From Euryodendron excelsum (taxonomy: Eukaryota > Streptophyta > Magnoliopsida > Ericales > Pentaphylacaceae): a stretch of DNA of 64,000 nucleotides. The stretch covers positions 19,757,501 to 19,821,500 of the forward strand of contig CM065397.1 of NCBI GenBank assembly GCA_033060915.1. The letters run 5' to 3'. Shown piece after piece: positions 31,996 through 43,156 of this stretch (positions within the stretch are counted from its first letter, which is position 1; each line of letters opens with the position of its first letter). The position numbers were made by a program, and so were the translations under genes. Under the pieces are notes generated by a model. The model was given only the letters and a program-made list of their open reading frames with translations. It searched no databases and was not told the origin of the DNA.

Positions 31996-34806
31996 ATGAA
32001 ATATCGTAATAAAAAGATAGTGTACAACATAGAGTGCCAGACATGTTGCAGTATACTGTTACAATGCAAACTGTCTGAATTAGAAGCAATGATCATGCCC
32101 CTAGTTGTCAAGGATGGAGAAAATATAACGATAAAAATAATATGCAGATTTCCATACAGTAATGAAGGAGTCTCAATCATATATAAGAAACTGCCAATCA
32201 ATGATGACTGAACATTACAAATTGCTTTACGGCTACCATAGAAAAATTCGTGATTGCAATACATCAAGCTTTACATTGAAGTAAAGAATGCACTAGTAGC
32301 TATGGACCTTGTAGCGGATCGAATGTGGGGTGACATTCTGAGGTATGGTAGAATGCTAGCGAATTAGGAAAATACGTCAACATCGTGGAATTTCTCAACA
32401 ATGTTGACATTAGGGCAGGACACTGTAGGTCACACTGTGCCATATTCACATTAAATGGACCAACATGGTGATTCATTTCAGATGCGCAACACACAACAAA
32501 GTCGTCGCCATGGTTCATTCGCGGATGGTGGCATTGGGTTGAGTAGTATGTCAACAACTCAGCCTACAATGGGATATAGTGATGATATGAAAGCAGTGTA
32601 GCATATGGTTGAATCAGGCCGCCGATTCATGCCTAGAGATTTTGATTTGAATGTAAGGTTTCCAGGTACACAGTCGGAACAATCAGGTGAAGATGTAGAT
32701 GTCGCTCTGATGAACGATTCCGATGATGATGTTCAACAACAACAGGAGATCTCGGTTCCTTACTTCACTACATTGCCGGAGGGCTATGATGCAAAGGTAC
32801 CTGGCAGGAATGAGTTTCGCCGTGGGTCTGTATAGGATAGGGACAACCCTAATTTTCAACTAGGAATGCTGTTCAATGATAAGGTTGCTTTGAAAAATGC
32901 ATGCAAGGCATATCACTTGCACAACAACAAGGAATACTTGGTTGTCGACGCAACTAAGAAACTGTGAAAAGTTAAGTGTGCACACAACTACCCTTGGATG
33001 CTTCGTGCTTTCGAAAAAAAGCATGCGATGTGGGAGGTTACACAATACCCTAGCTCTCATACCTGCTTGTACGGGATGCCAAACATGAGCCATTGTAATC
33101 TAGACCTTAACTTCATATCGCACGTTATCATGGCACAAGTCGCTGTGAGTTTAACTTTTATGTATACTTAGTCACAATAATTCATTAGTTTGTCATATAA
33201 GCACTTCCTCTAATGTACTTAAACTGTGTTGTTTTTGTACAGAAATATCTAGACTGGAAGATCGCGTCGATAATTGAAGATATGAAAACACATCACCACC
33301 ACTCGGTGTCATACAAGAAAGTATGGCAAGCAAGAACAAAAGCCACAGAGATGATATTCGAGAATTGGAAAGAGTCATTCTTTAAGCTTTCTAGATATCT
33401 GTTGACATTGTAGTCAAGAAACCCCAGAACTATACAAATTTTATAGACCTTCTTCTCAAGACGTAGGTCATCTAGTCGAGTTTAATAGAGTATTTTGGGC
33501 ATTTGGCCCATGTATTGATGGTTTCAAACATAGTCTGCCGGTCATATCAGTTAATGGCACCCACCATTACAGGAAATACAAGGGTGTTATGCTTATTGGT
33601 GTCGGGGTCACTGCGAGGGGTACAACTTTCCCTCTTGCTTTTTCCATTGTCGAGGTTGAAGACACCTGTAATTAGTCGTGGTTCATACATTTGGTGAGAC
33701 ACTGTGTTATCCCTGCCAGGGAACGGGTGACCATAATTTCAAATCACAACCAAGGCCTGTTAAATGCCATTAATCGAGAATGGGAACATCCAAGGGATGA
33801 TCAAACCCCTGGTTTTCACAGATACTACCTTTGAGACTTTCGCAGTAACTATCATAAGAATTACAACATGATAAAGGTGGATGACTTAGTATGGGCTGCT
33901 AGCACAGCTCATCAAGTGCGAAAGTTCAACAAAATAATGGATAAAATATAAAAAAGAAGTGAACTATGTTATATTCAATTAATGGGGGAGGATGCTACTA
34001 AGTGGACATTGGCTTACAATGGTGGATTTTATTGGGGGATCGTCACAATCAACAATTCCGAGGGGTACAATGGTGCCAAAGTAGGTGCACGTAATTTGCC
34101 CATCATAGCATGTGTGCAGGTAACTTACTACCGTCTTGTTGAGAGTTTCATTGCATGACGCCGTGAATACAATATGATATCAACAATGGCCATCGTTTCT
34201 CTATAGAAGTGCGAAAAAAATTTGAGGATTGGAACAAAATCGCAGTCGAGCATCGTGTCATAGTTTTTAATTGGTAATATATGTTTCTATTACAGCTGTC
34301 GTTACATTGCTATTGTAATGGCGTTCGGCTTATCTTACGACATTTTCTTATATGTTGTATAGGGACAGTGTGTCTGTGGAAGTGGCGACCGGCAAAAGGG
34401 GGAGTAAAGTGGTAAAACATAAATCGTGGAACTTTACCCGCTAAGCTGTTCATACGGCAAATGGGTTATATACCACCTCCCTTACTCGCACATGTTTACT
34501 GCTGCTGTAAATACCGAAAAAGGACATTGGTTTCTATTTAACACATACTATATGATGGAAAAGTATGTATTTGTGTACGCGGTTTCGCTTGTGCCAATAT
34601 TGGCAAATGATTACTGGCCACGTTATGAAGGGCCTACTGTTCTCCCAAACACTAATCGCAAACATCTAGTTCGAAAAGGCAGGCTGAACACAGCAAAATT
34701 CCTAACGAAATGGATGAATTGAGGCAATAAACAGATGTTCCATTGTAGTATATCCAAGGAGCCTGGTCATAACATACGTCGATGTCCAAGAAGAATAGCA
34801 AAACAT
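31996..34806 (+). pseudogene. Mutator-like (MULE) transposase remnant
   Basis: The domains are in the expected order across several frames and probable introns. A N-terminal PB1-like segment (MIMPLVVKDGENITIKI) is followed by the DNA-binding WRKY/GCM1-like part: FQLGMLFNDKVALKNACKAY at 32860-32920, then KVKCAHNYPWMLRAFEKKHA and SSHTC. Exon 2 starts near 33240 (KYLDWKIASIIEDMKTHHHH). The MULE core reads VISVNGTHHYRKYKGVMLIG near 33540 and TIISNHNQGLLNAIN near 33735. The SWIM-type zinc finger (CSYGKWVIYHLPYSHM) is at 34440-34495, followed by a zinc-knuckle-like HCSISKEPGHNIRRCP at 34740-34795. Both visible catalytic Asp positions read Asn, and two SWIM Cys read Tyr. Stops such as TGA at 32964 replace likely Trp codons. 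It is inactive. Confidence 0.9.
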
Positions 34807-35084
34807 TAGGGGGTAGTTTATATGTTTTGTGTAAACGTGCCATTGTAGCGTGTACTATTCTATTAGTCTATTTGTTATATGTATTGTAGTTTGTGATGCT
34901 TAATTTTAATCTGTTTGTATTTAAGAAAACATATTACAATCTTAAATTAAATATTAGTCTATATGTTTAATGTATTGTAATATTTGATGTAGATGACTTT
35001 ATATTTTTTTATGCATTACACTTGGACGCACATGTTTGTGGATGAGTTTCTTTCATTATACAGATTACCAGATCTATCATCTAG

Positions 35085-37550
35085 TATGGCATCGCAACAG
35101 TAAGATAGTGGACCGGCCGACACTAGTGTACTTACCTTATAGGCCAGTCATCGTTCACAGACCGTGTGGGACCAGGGGGTATGTTTTATAGTACTTGTAC
35201 GTATTTCACATCGAAAGTTTATACATGAAAATTTGTTGACAATTACTATCATCTCATAATGTAATGTTTATGTTTTTGTTTGACTGACAAGTTATTCAGC
35301 CTATGAATTGACGTCGAGGGGACACGGGTTTATTCACTGATGACATACACCCCCATATTATACGTTATCTGATTAAAGCTAGCTTCTACGGTGTTTACTG
35401 TGTGAGTCGAATACAGTACGATCATGCTCTGCTCACCGCCCTGGTCGACAGATGGCACCAGGAGACTCACAATTTCCATTTGCCTATTGGGGAGGCCACC
35501 ATTACTTTACAGGATGTGTCAATTATATACAGGCTTCTGGTTGATGGGATGGCTGTTATAGGTTCCCCCTATACGGTCTCACCAAAGGGTTGGACCTCTA
35601 TTTTTATGCAGTATTTAGGTGTTGCCCTTAGCATTTCAAAGACAATTTTTTGAAGATCAAGTGGTTATCTCAGAGGTTTGGGGCACTTGCAGATGATGCT
35701 GATGAAGTCACAATACAGTGTCATGCTAGAGCATTTAGACTCACACTTATTGCTTGGGGTCATAATGCCAGATCACTCTGATACCCTAGTGAAGCCTATG
35801 TACTTACCATTACTAGCAGACTTCGATGTTTGTGGTGGATACAGCTGGGGTAGTACAGTTCTTACATTGTTATACAGGGGGTTGTGTCGCACCGTATATA
35901 ATACCAATTCTGAGATTGTAGGCCCCTTGGCATTACTCCAGGTACCCACAATATTTTTGTTTGTATGTTTTTCTTACATTTCAACCATTATATGACATTA
36001 TTATCACATTCTATCTTTGATGAATCAGATTTGGGCATGGCAAAGATCCCTTGGATGTCGCCTAGGCGGACGGCAATAGCTAATACAGCTTCACAAAAGC
36101 CGTTGTTTATTGGCGCAGTATAGTTTCCCTCTGGACCATTGGGGGGTAGTGGCATGATGATTTCCTCTTGACTGACGTCTCCACCCATGTCCTCACTGTT
36201 TACCAAAACAAGATGGATAGACTTCGACCACAGGATGTGAGTTCTAAATTAAAATTATGTATTTACATCCATCTAAATATGTTACACTGTACGTTACAAT
36301 TGATTGGACTCCATAATTTACATCCATCTAAATGTTTATTGTTCAGTTTGTTTGGACTTCATACGAGGCCCATATGGATTCTTTGCCACCCTACTACCGT
36401 CTTGGGAGTGACAGTTGGAGGGCATCAGTCCCTTTTGTGTTTTGTGACGTTGTTGAGTTCCATCTACCGAAGTGAGTTATGTGATAGTTTGGGATGAGAC
36501 AATATATACTCGAGCCCATGAACACAGGGAGGAATTTGCATAAGTTGGATTGCAGGGGGAAGAGCACAACAGATTGGAGTCTCTATCACCACCAGTATAT
36601 CATAGAATAGGGACATAGGAAGGATCGTGTTGTTGATGGCGAGATTTCTTGTACACCTATGGCATACAACGATCCTTACATGATATGGTATAGAAGCATC
36701 ACTCACCTACATATTGGGAATCCTGCCGTACGCACTCAAAGAGGGTACTCAGGGGTTGGAGGCACATTAGATACGATGGTATGTTCATTTAAAATGTAAA
36801 TTAACAACATTTTATATGAAAATCGTATTAAATGGCTTGATTGTATTTTCAAGCACAGGCATGGATAGAGCTGTACAACTTAGGAGACCGCGCTATTTTC
36901 TGCTTTCCTAGTAGTGACGCATTGGAGAACGTATATGAGATACATGATCGTGTCATGGTTGCTTTATCCATCCTAGGCGAGTCACAGCGTGTCCCACACC
37001 ACTGACAGCCTTCCCACGAGGCCGACCCTTCTTTTGCCCCTTCATCCTCTGTGTCATACGGCATGTAGCCTCCTGCCACCTTCGAATGCCGATCCACCTC
37101 TGCGATACCTTCTTCTATGCATGGTGGGTATAGTGCAGGGTACATCACTCCTACATTTTATTACCATCCTAGTTAGAGTTTCGGCACATCAGCACAAGGG
37201 TCTTCCTTTCCTACAGAGGCATACTTTAGAAGACATGATCGTTGGCCAGCTTGCAATATGTCTCCAATTTTTTTTTTAGGGTGACGCAGGTCATAGTTAC
37301 GATCCATTTGTAGGTGATAGTTCTGGTTATAGGGACCATGATATTCAGAATGGATATGTTGCTTCGACTTATGGTGCTAGGCCGTTACAGGTGACACAAG
37401 TACCCGGAGTCTATCCACCACAGGTGTATAGTCCTCATGTTGATGTTGCGGGTACCCATGACACAGATGATGATGGGGGAGCACAAGTTGCTCAGGATGA
37501 GCAGCACAATGTGGGTCTTTGTAGAGGACAGAGAAACAAATGGAGTTGAA
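35085..37550 (+). pseudogene. Plant mobile domain gene remnant (PP7-long-form/MAIN-like)
   Basis: The first exon-like part (35089-35178) reads MASQQ and then SGPADTSVLTL and ASHRSQTVWDQG. The main domain at 35289-35650 reads HIIRYLIKASFYGVYCVSRI, HALLTALVDRWHQETHNFHL and GEATITLQDVS. It continues with YLPLLADFDVCGGYSWGST and GPLALLQ (35800-35940), IWAWQRSLG (36028), a VVEFHLPK-like stretch (about 36450) and a Pro/Gln/Asp-rich tail to about 37550. Plant mobile domains occur both in host proteins of the MAIN/MAIL family, which act in gene and transposon silencing, and in many transposon-borne genes. Frameshifts and stops are frequent. It starts 280 bases after the transposase and lies on the same strand, which suggests it is cargo of the same element. 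Confidence 0.85.
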
Positions 37551-37734
37551 GATGTTATACTGGGAGCCATTTTTAGACTTTTGCACTATAAAAGATATTT
37601 TTATATGTATGCATATGTGGCATCATTTTTATTTGCATGTATTATTTATCATATTCTTCCATTTTTAGACGGAGTCTATTATCATCATTTCGATCATTAT
37701 TGGGTATGAGTGGATCATTAATGAGTTTTTTAAA

Positions 37735-37794
37735 CCAAAATAAGTTATATTTTTAAATTTATTTCCCAAATATCAAATTGGCAAACTTCATTCC
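37735..37794 (+). repeat. Right copy of ~60-bp direct repeat
   Basis: CCAAAATAAGTTATATTTTT to CAAACTTCATTCC matches 29484-29544 in direct orientation. TTTATTCCCTAAAATGTCAGGC follows, then GC-richer sequence. Classical Mutator elements have inverted, not direct, ends, so the significance is open. Confidence 0.75.
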
Positions 37795-37854
37795 TAAAAT
37801 TTATTCCCTAAAATGTCAGGCGGGCCAATGGCCACCTAAAAATTGGGCCAGGCT

Positions 37855-38205
37855 AGCGGGCCGACAAGGTTAGGGCTATGGTTAGCTAGGGATAGGGTTA
37901 GTGTTAAGGTTAAGGTTATGGCTAGGGTTAGGCTAGGAATAGGGTTAGGGTTACGGTTATGGTTACAATTCCAGTTAGGGTTACAGTTACAGTTACAATT
38001 ATGATTAGGGCTACGATTAGGGTTATGGTTAGGGTTAGGGCTAGAGTGAGGGTTACGGTTAAGATTAGGGTTAGGGCTAGGGTTAGGCTAGGGATAGGGT
38101 TAGGTTTAGGGTTACGGTTACGGTTACGATTACAGTTAGGGCTAAGATTAGGGTTACGGTTACTGTTAGGGCTAGAGTGAGGGTTAGGGTTAAGGCTAGG
38201 GCGAT
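37855..38205 (+). repeat. Degenerate telomere-like GGTTAG tract
   Basis: About 350 bases of GTTAGGGTTA, GGGCTAGGGTTAG and GTTACGGTTA variants with a 6-base rhythm (TTAGGG, TTACGG, TTATGG). The usual plant telomere unit is TTTAGGG; here the six-base form dominates. The open frames on both strands (37959-38180 and the reverse) are repeat translations. Confidence 0.9.
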
Positions 38206-38584
38206 TGTCATTATTTCGAAAAGTGTGTTATGTACAAAATTTTCAAATTGTATTATCGATTGGCAATAATTTAATGTCATCAACGATGTATTTCATTATG
38301 ACTTTTCAAACTATGGGCACAATTTGAGAGTTGAAGTTTCTCCCATGTATGGGAGGTATTTATAAAGGACAACACAAAAATCCTTAAGCCTTCATATGAA
38401 CGATTTTACTCCTACCTTGTCCTTACTAAGGACCTTGACGTGAGTCAATTTTCATGTTTGAAACCCAATAAATTATATTAATGTCATGTTTGAATCCTTC
38501 ATGTGAAGTCATTAATATTGTGATCCCAAATTACCTATATAATGTTGTGATTACGTGACGAAGTGCTAAACCATACCTCCATAG

Positions 38585-39223
38585 ATGCTGAAGCGAAAAG
38601 CTAATGATGGGGCATTGTCGAGTTGTTCAATTCCAAGTGCCGATATTGATGAATACCAAACCTCAATCTTTCATATGGTGCATACATACACAGATCCAAA
38701 CAGTAACAAATGGTAAGGCCGAAAGCGTTGTTTTCTCAACAAATCTATCTTAATGCATGATACAATAGGTCCTGTTAGTCACATCTTCATTAGCGATGCA
38801 AGCTTACAATAACCCCGCAGGGTCACCATCGACGAAAAGAAGTTACCGTGGAAAGACTTATTCGATAAATAGTGTGAACAAGAAATGTATTGCAGACAGC
38901 ATGGCCTCCGTGTTCCAAAGGCCTAATTAGCTAAGTTGTTTGGCAAGAGATTACCTCGCAGTGAGGTCATAAAAATGCTCGAACGCAAGATTGATCAAAT
39001 ACAACAAAGGTTGGATAGATACCATCTAACGGAGAATACGAAGATACAATGTGTTAATCCGACACAACGAATATTAAAAATTATTGAAGATCCATTGATG
39101 GTTTCTAACTTCGAAATTTCAGACTTCTTACAAGAAAAAGGCGATGATGATTTTGTTAACTATCTACCTAGTAGTCTTTGTATTGGTGGCAAACCACTGT
39201 GTTATTATAAACATGGTCCATAA
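38585..39223 (+). pseudogene. Unrecognised decayed ORF
   Basis: The frame starting MLKRKANDGALSSC at 38585 has TAG/TAA stops and frameshifts. It can be followed through KLPWKDLFDK and EMYCRQHGLRVPKA to an open stretch at 38936-39223: FGKRLPRSEVIKMLERKIDQ, then QRLDRYHLTENTKIQ, ending CIGGKPLCYYKHGP. A TATA-like ATTTATAAAGG lies at 38349-38360. I do not recognise the family. The basic-helical middle part could be a coiled coil. It may be a third cargo gene of the neighbouring element or a separate host-gene remnant. Confidence 0.4.
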
Positions 39224-39359
39224 AACTTGCTTTGGCTTCTAGGGTTAAGGCTCCAATTAAGGCATTGGTGCCTCTGGTCTACTACAGTTAGGATTTTGGT
39301 TACTAAGAATGTTGTACGACATTCCACTACAAACGTGATCTTAATAAATGTTTTCAAAT

Positions 39360-40099
39360 TAATATTTTTCATTAATTATTAAAAACATGTTCTTAATGGA
39401 AATCATTGTTAAAATAATTAATGAATTCTTTCAATAATTTACGAATTGTTTAAATAATTGTTAAAATAATTTTATGTTAAATTCATAAAAAAATAGTAAA
39501 AATTAAAAATAGAAAATAATTTAAACAATGCGTAAAAAGTAGAAAATAATTTAAAATTAGTTTTGCATGTTTATAAACATATATATAAATTATGTTTAGT
39601 AATTTCGTTTTTAGAAATAAATAAGAACTAGATAAACAATTTTTTTATTAATAAATCAATTTGTAAAAGAAATTAAAAATTAGTATTTTCATAATTATTA
39701 ACAACATGTTCTTAATGGAAATAAATTTATGTTAAATTTGTAAAAATTAGTAAATAATTTATAATAAGTAAAATTTAAAAATATTTTAATTTAAATTAAT
39801 AAATTATCATCACGAATTTAACATAAATGGATGAGAAAAATTATTTAAACAATGATTTTAACAATTCGTAAAAAGTAGAAAATAATTTAAAATTAGTTTT
39901 GCAAGTTTATAAGCATATATATAAATTATATTTAGTAATTTTGCATTTAGAAATAAATAAGAATTAGATAAATTATTTATTTATTAAAAACGCAATTTGT
40001 AGAAACAAAATTAAAAATTTTTATTTTCATAATTATTAACAACATGTTCTTAATGGAAATAAAATTATGTTAAATTCATAAAAATTAGTAAATAATTTA
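39360..40099. repeat. AT-rich tandem array, unit about 330 bp (left of element G)
   Basis: The landmark ACATGTTCTTAATGGAAAT recurs near 39384, 39703 and 40041 (steps about 319 and 338), with AAAATTAGTAAATAATTTA and TAAAAATATTTTAATTTAAA between. The array continues at 51143 on the other side of element G, so G inserted into it. Confidence 0.8.
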
Positions 40100-40590
40100 T
40101 GTAAGTGGGATTTCTGGGAAGGCTTGGCCGATCACTCGAGCCAATGTCAGTTAGTATCCAACCTATTGTAAAGAGACAACGGAGTTAAAATGGGTTGACC
40201 CTCTTTGGACTGATTACACTCCGACGGTCAAGTTAGCAATCTTCACCGAGAATGGAGTAAAATTCATAAGTGTATATGGCTTAGTTGGGTTGATCATACC
40301 TTACTTTCTTAAAGCTTTGGTATTTATAGTGCGGCACTCTCTGTTGAGCCTACTCTGTTAATCATGACTTACTGCACAGGTCTATGCCGGTTAAAGTTGG
40401 CTGATTGGACATAATTTCTCCTACATCGCCATGCTCGAGCTTGATTGACTAGACGTGAGCACTGTCATTTGTGTGCAGCGCCTCCTCCGTATTGAATGCA
40501 GGTCTGTTTTTTATTAAATGCTTTGACCATCCGCATGATTATATTCGTAAGTTGGGCAGAGAGGGCCTTAGCTCGTAAACTGGTTCAGTA
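40100..40590 (-). mobile_element. 3' LTR of element G (shortened)
   Basis: Aligns with 50543-51142 from TGTAAGTGGGATTTC through CTTTGACCATCYGCATGATT. It then lacks about 80-100 bases present in the other LTR after GGGCCTTAGCT and the terminal 20-30 bases that should carry the TGCGGGCT start. The inner boundary is therefore approximate. Confidence 0.8.
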
Positions 40591-40630
40591 CCAGATTCTT
40601 GTGTTCCTTTGGCTGACCTGTCCTTCCTGG

Positions 40631-40850
40631 TATAGGACCAAGTTTTTAGATTTGATTTTAATGACCTTCATTTGCCGACTTGGTCATAAATGATCCAGGA
40701 CCAGATTTTTACATTTGGTTTTCTGTGACCTTCATTGGCCGACCTGATCATAAATGATCCAGGACCAGGTTTTTACACCTGATTTTTTGTGACCTTCATT
40801 GACCGACTTGGTTATAAATGATCCAGGACCACCTTTCACACCTAGTTTTT
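40631..40850 (-). repeat. 64-bp tandem repeat beside the 3' LTR of G
   Basis: TGATCCAGGACCA occurs at 40691, 40755 and 40819, a strict 64-bp period with about 3.4 units. Each unit includes GTGACCTTCATTGRCCGAC. It lies where the 3' non-coding region of G would be. Confidence 0.85.
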
Positions 40851-41439
40851 TTTTGTCTTCCTTCAATACTTTCTCAAATTTTTTAACTAGCTTCTAATTT
40901 TCATTGATTTGTGCAAAGATTACATATTTGTTGAAGGATGTTGCATTCTTCTAGGGACAAACTACAAGCAGATACTTCCTTTAAAAATAAGAAGGGCCTA
41001 TTGGTAGAATTTCCTAATATTATTTGCATCCCAAGGTCGGGGTCGTTGTTGCGTTTCTTTGATAGTGTCCAATCGATATGCCCTCACGCTGACTTGGGAC
41101 GTAATTTAGTAGAAACCTTCCCAGTTGGGGCCTAATTTCCCGTCCGTTTGATGTTGCGTGTTGCATATTTTCCGGTGATCTGACTCACGACTGAGCTGGG
41201 AATTTGTCTGAGTATATCATGATTTCTAGTATTTTAGCAATAGCTTAGCACAACCCACTCTACACAGCAGCGAGCCCATCGTGTACGAGGAATACAGCAG
41301 AAGTTGAGTTCTGATCTTTGTTTTCGGGATTAAACTAGTAATCGACTGCTCTTCCTAATCACGTAGAGCAGCTCAATTCTAAGATCATGACATTACGTGT
41401 ATGGTGAATATTTATTATTGATGGAATAGCTTAGCACAA
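40851..41439 (-). other. Non-coding interior of element G
   Basis: No domain recognised in either strand. GCTTAGCACAAC occurs twice (about 41244 and 41428). If G once had an integrase it should lie here, and none is visible. Confidence 0.5.
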
Positions 41440-41830
41440 CAGTTTTTTTTGGTAGTCAAACCCTGCCACTATAGCAGTAAGTAAGGGCCTTGTATTCTGG
41501 ATCTTTGTTTGAAGTAATGAACTCTAGCTTAATGACCTGCTCTAATGCCATACCGTCTAAGAATTATCCCTGAATTTGCCCCCTAATTATTGGATGCTTT
41601 ATCAGCGAATGGCCTCCCATGATCACCTTTGTTCCAAAGGTGCAGGGAGAGGTCTTCATGTTGCGTATAAAAAATTGGGGTTGGATTGGTTTCCTGTGGA
41701 AGTTCAACAGAAAGTTCGGCAATAAAGTCAGTCAATACCTAGCCTTTTACTGCCGCTCGAGGATTGAAACTTGATGTCAAATTCTCCCAGCTAAACCACA
41801 TGCTCCAAAACTGCGAGGTAAAGGAAGAGC
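41440..41830 (-). pseudogene. RNase H remnant of element G
   Basis: Read on the minus strand it gives LGEFDIKF, then VLTDFIAELSVELPQE, DKASNN-stop-GANSGIIL and, one frame over, EQVIKLEFITSNKDPEYKAL. This is the tether and RNase H order of Tat-like Gypsy polyproteins. It follows the protease within about 100 bases, so the reverse transcriptase that should lie between is deleted. Confidence 0.75.
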
Positions 41831-41869
41831 TCTTCATTCTTTTATCGCACATGTCGTAAGGAAGCATTG

Positions 41870-42709
41870 CTAGGCAGCAACTTGGTCCCCTCTTATCTCT
41901 TGCACCCCCTCTAGGGAGGGGAATCGAATCATTTGGTGGTAGGAGGATGGGATAGCTTTCATGAGGTGCAACCATGTTCGGCCCATGATTGCATTATATA
42001 GGGATGGCATGTTGACCCCCAGGAATTCTGTTTGTAGAGTAATCCCTCCTGTCGTGACAAGGATAGTTACCTTTCCAAGTGGCCGAACTAGATCAGAGCT
42101 AAACCCGATCAATGGATTGAGCGAAGGCTGGAGGTCAGCATCTTTCAGCTCTAGCTTCTTGAACATGTCATAGTACATTACTTCGGAGGAGCTCCCCTGG
42201 TCAACGAGCAGCCTTTTCACGTCACAACCTACCATGCGTAGGGTTACGACCATTGCATCATTATGGGGAGATTGAACTCCCATGAGATCTTCGTCAATAA
42301 AGGTTATAGCTGCAGTATCATCGCCGACCCTGACTTTTTTCGAAGGGGGGCCTATCTGCATCACCTCCCTCAGACGCACGGCCTTTTGAATATCAACCCA
42401 GTATTCGTGCAGCTTGATAGCTTCTAATTCCTCTAATCCATGCAGCACGTTGACCACCGGGATTGGTTTAGCTCGGTCTTCTTTCTGCGAGGGGGCCTCC
42501 AGCCTTGGCTGCTCGGCCTCCCGTTTCGTCTTTTCTCTATCAATATACTGGTCAAGATGCCCAGCCTTCACTAAATCTTCAAGGTGATTTTTTAAATGTC
42601 AGCAATTTGTCGTTTGATGCCCCCTCTCCTTGTTATAGGAGCAAAACTTCCCTTGGTCTTGGTCTGTAGGGTCTCCTCCCAACTTCGGAGGCCATTTGAA
42701 GAATGGCTT
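41870..42709 (-). pseudogene. Gag end and aspartic protease of element G
   Basis: A 233-residue frame starts at 42571, inside the polyprotein rather than at a true start. Upstream the same polyprotein reads a zinc-knuckle-like CSYNKERGHQTTNC. The protease shows the retropepsin pattern: hydrophobic RLLVDQGSSSEVMYYD with the catalytic Asp, then GFSSDLVRPLGKVTI, YNAIMGRTWLH and SSYHQMIRFPS with EIRGDQ at the end. The usual DTGSS or DGGSS is DQGSS here. It is cut on the right by copy F (duplication GGCTT at 42705-42709). Confidence 0.88.
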
Positions 42710-43156
42710 TGTCGCGCTCAGATTTTTCGCACTTGAGGATTATACACACAAGCGGGAAAAATATTGTACTCTCTCATTTGAACTCACCCTCCTAGAAGAA
42801 TGAGTGCGACTAGGTTTGAATTGAAAATTGATTTGAATAAAGGGCTGTTAAAAAACAATTTGGAGTCGCCGCCTAACTTAATTAAGGTAAGTTAGGTCAC
42901 CTAAAAACTAAGCACAATCCAAATATTACACTTAGGGTTTTTGAAAATGATTTTGAAAATACTTTCTCAAGAGAGGGTTTTTAAGAAAACAGGTTATTTA
43001 GCAATCTTTAGAAAATATTTAAGTCCTTTTTTTTAAAAAAAAATAACTCCATTTTGGTCTTTCAAAAATAGTGTTCTAAGTTCGGAGGTTGGTTACGTGT
43101 AGGGAAGACGCACTAAGCCATCACCCTACCCCGCCCTTGCGGTACCTACATGTTTA
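42710..43156 (-). mobile_element. Giant LTR copy F, 3' end segment
   Basis: Starts TGTCGCGCTCAG on the + strand and matches D 17253-17690 closely. It stops at 43156, where solo LTR H inserted. The target duplication of F is perfect: GGCTT at 42705-42709 and 49103-49107. Confidence 0.93.

Noticed and set aside
37959..38283. Arg/Val/Leu-rich frames on both strands
   Set aside because: They are simple translations of the telomere-like tract.
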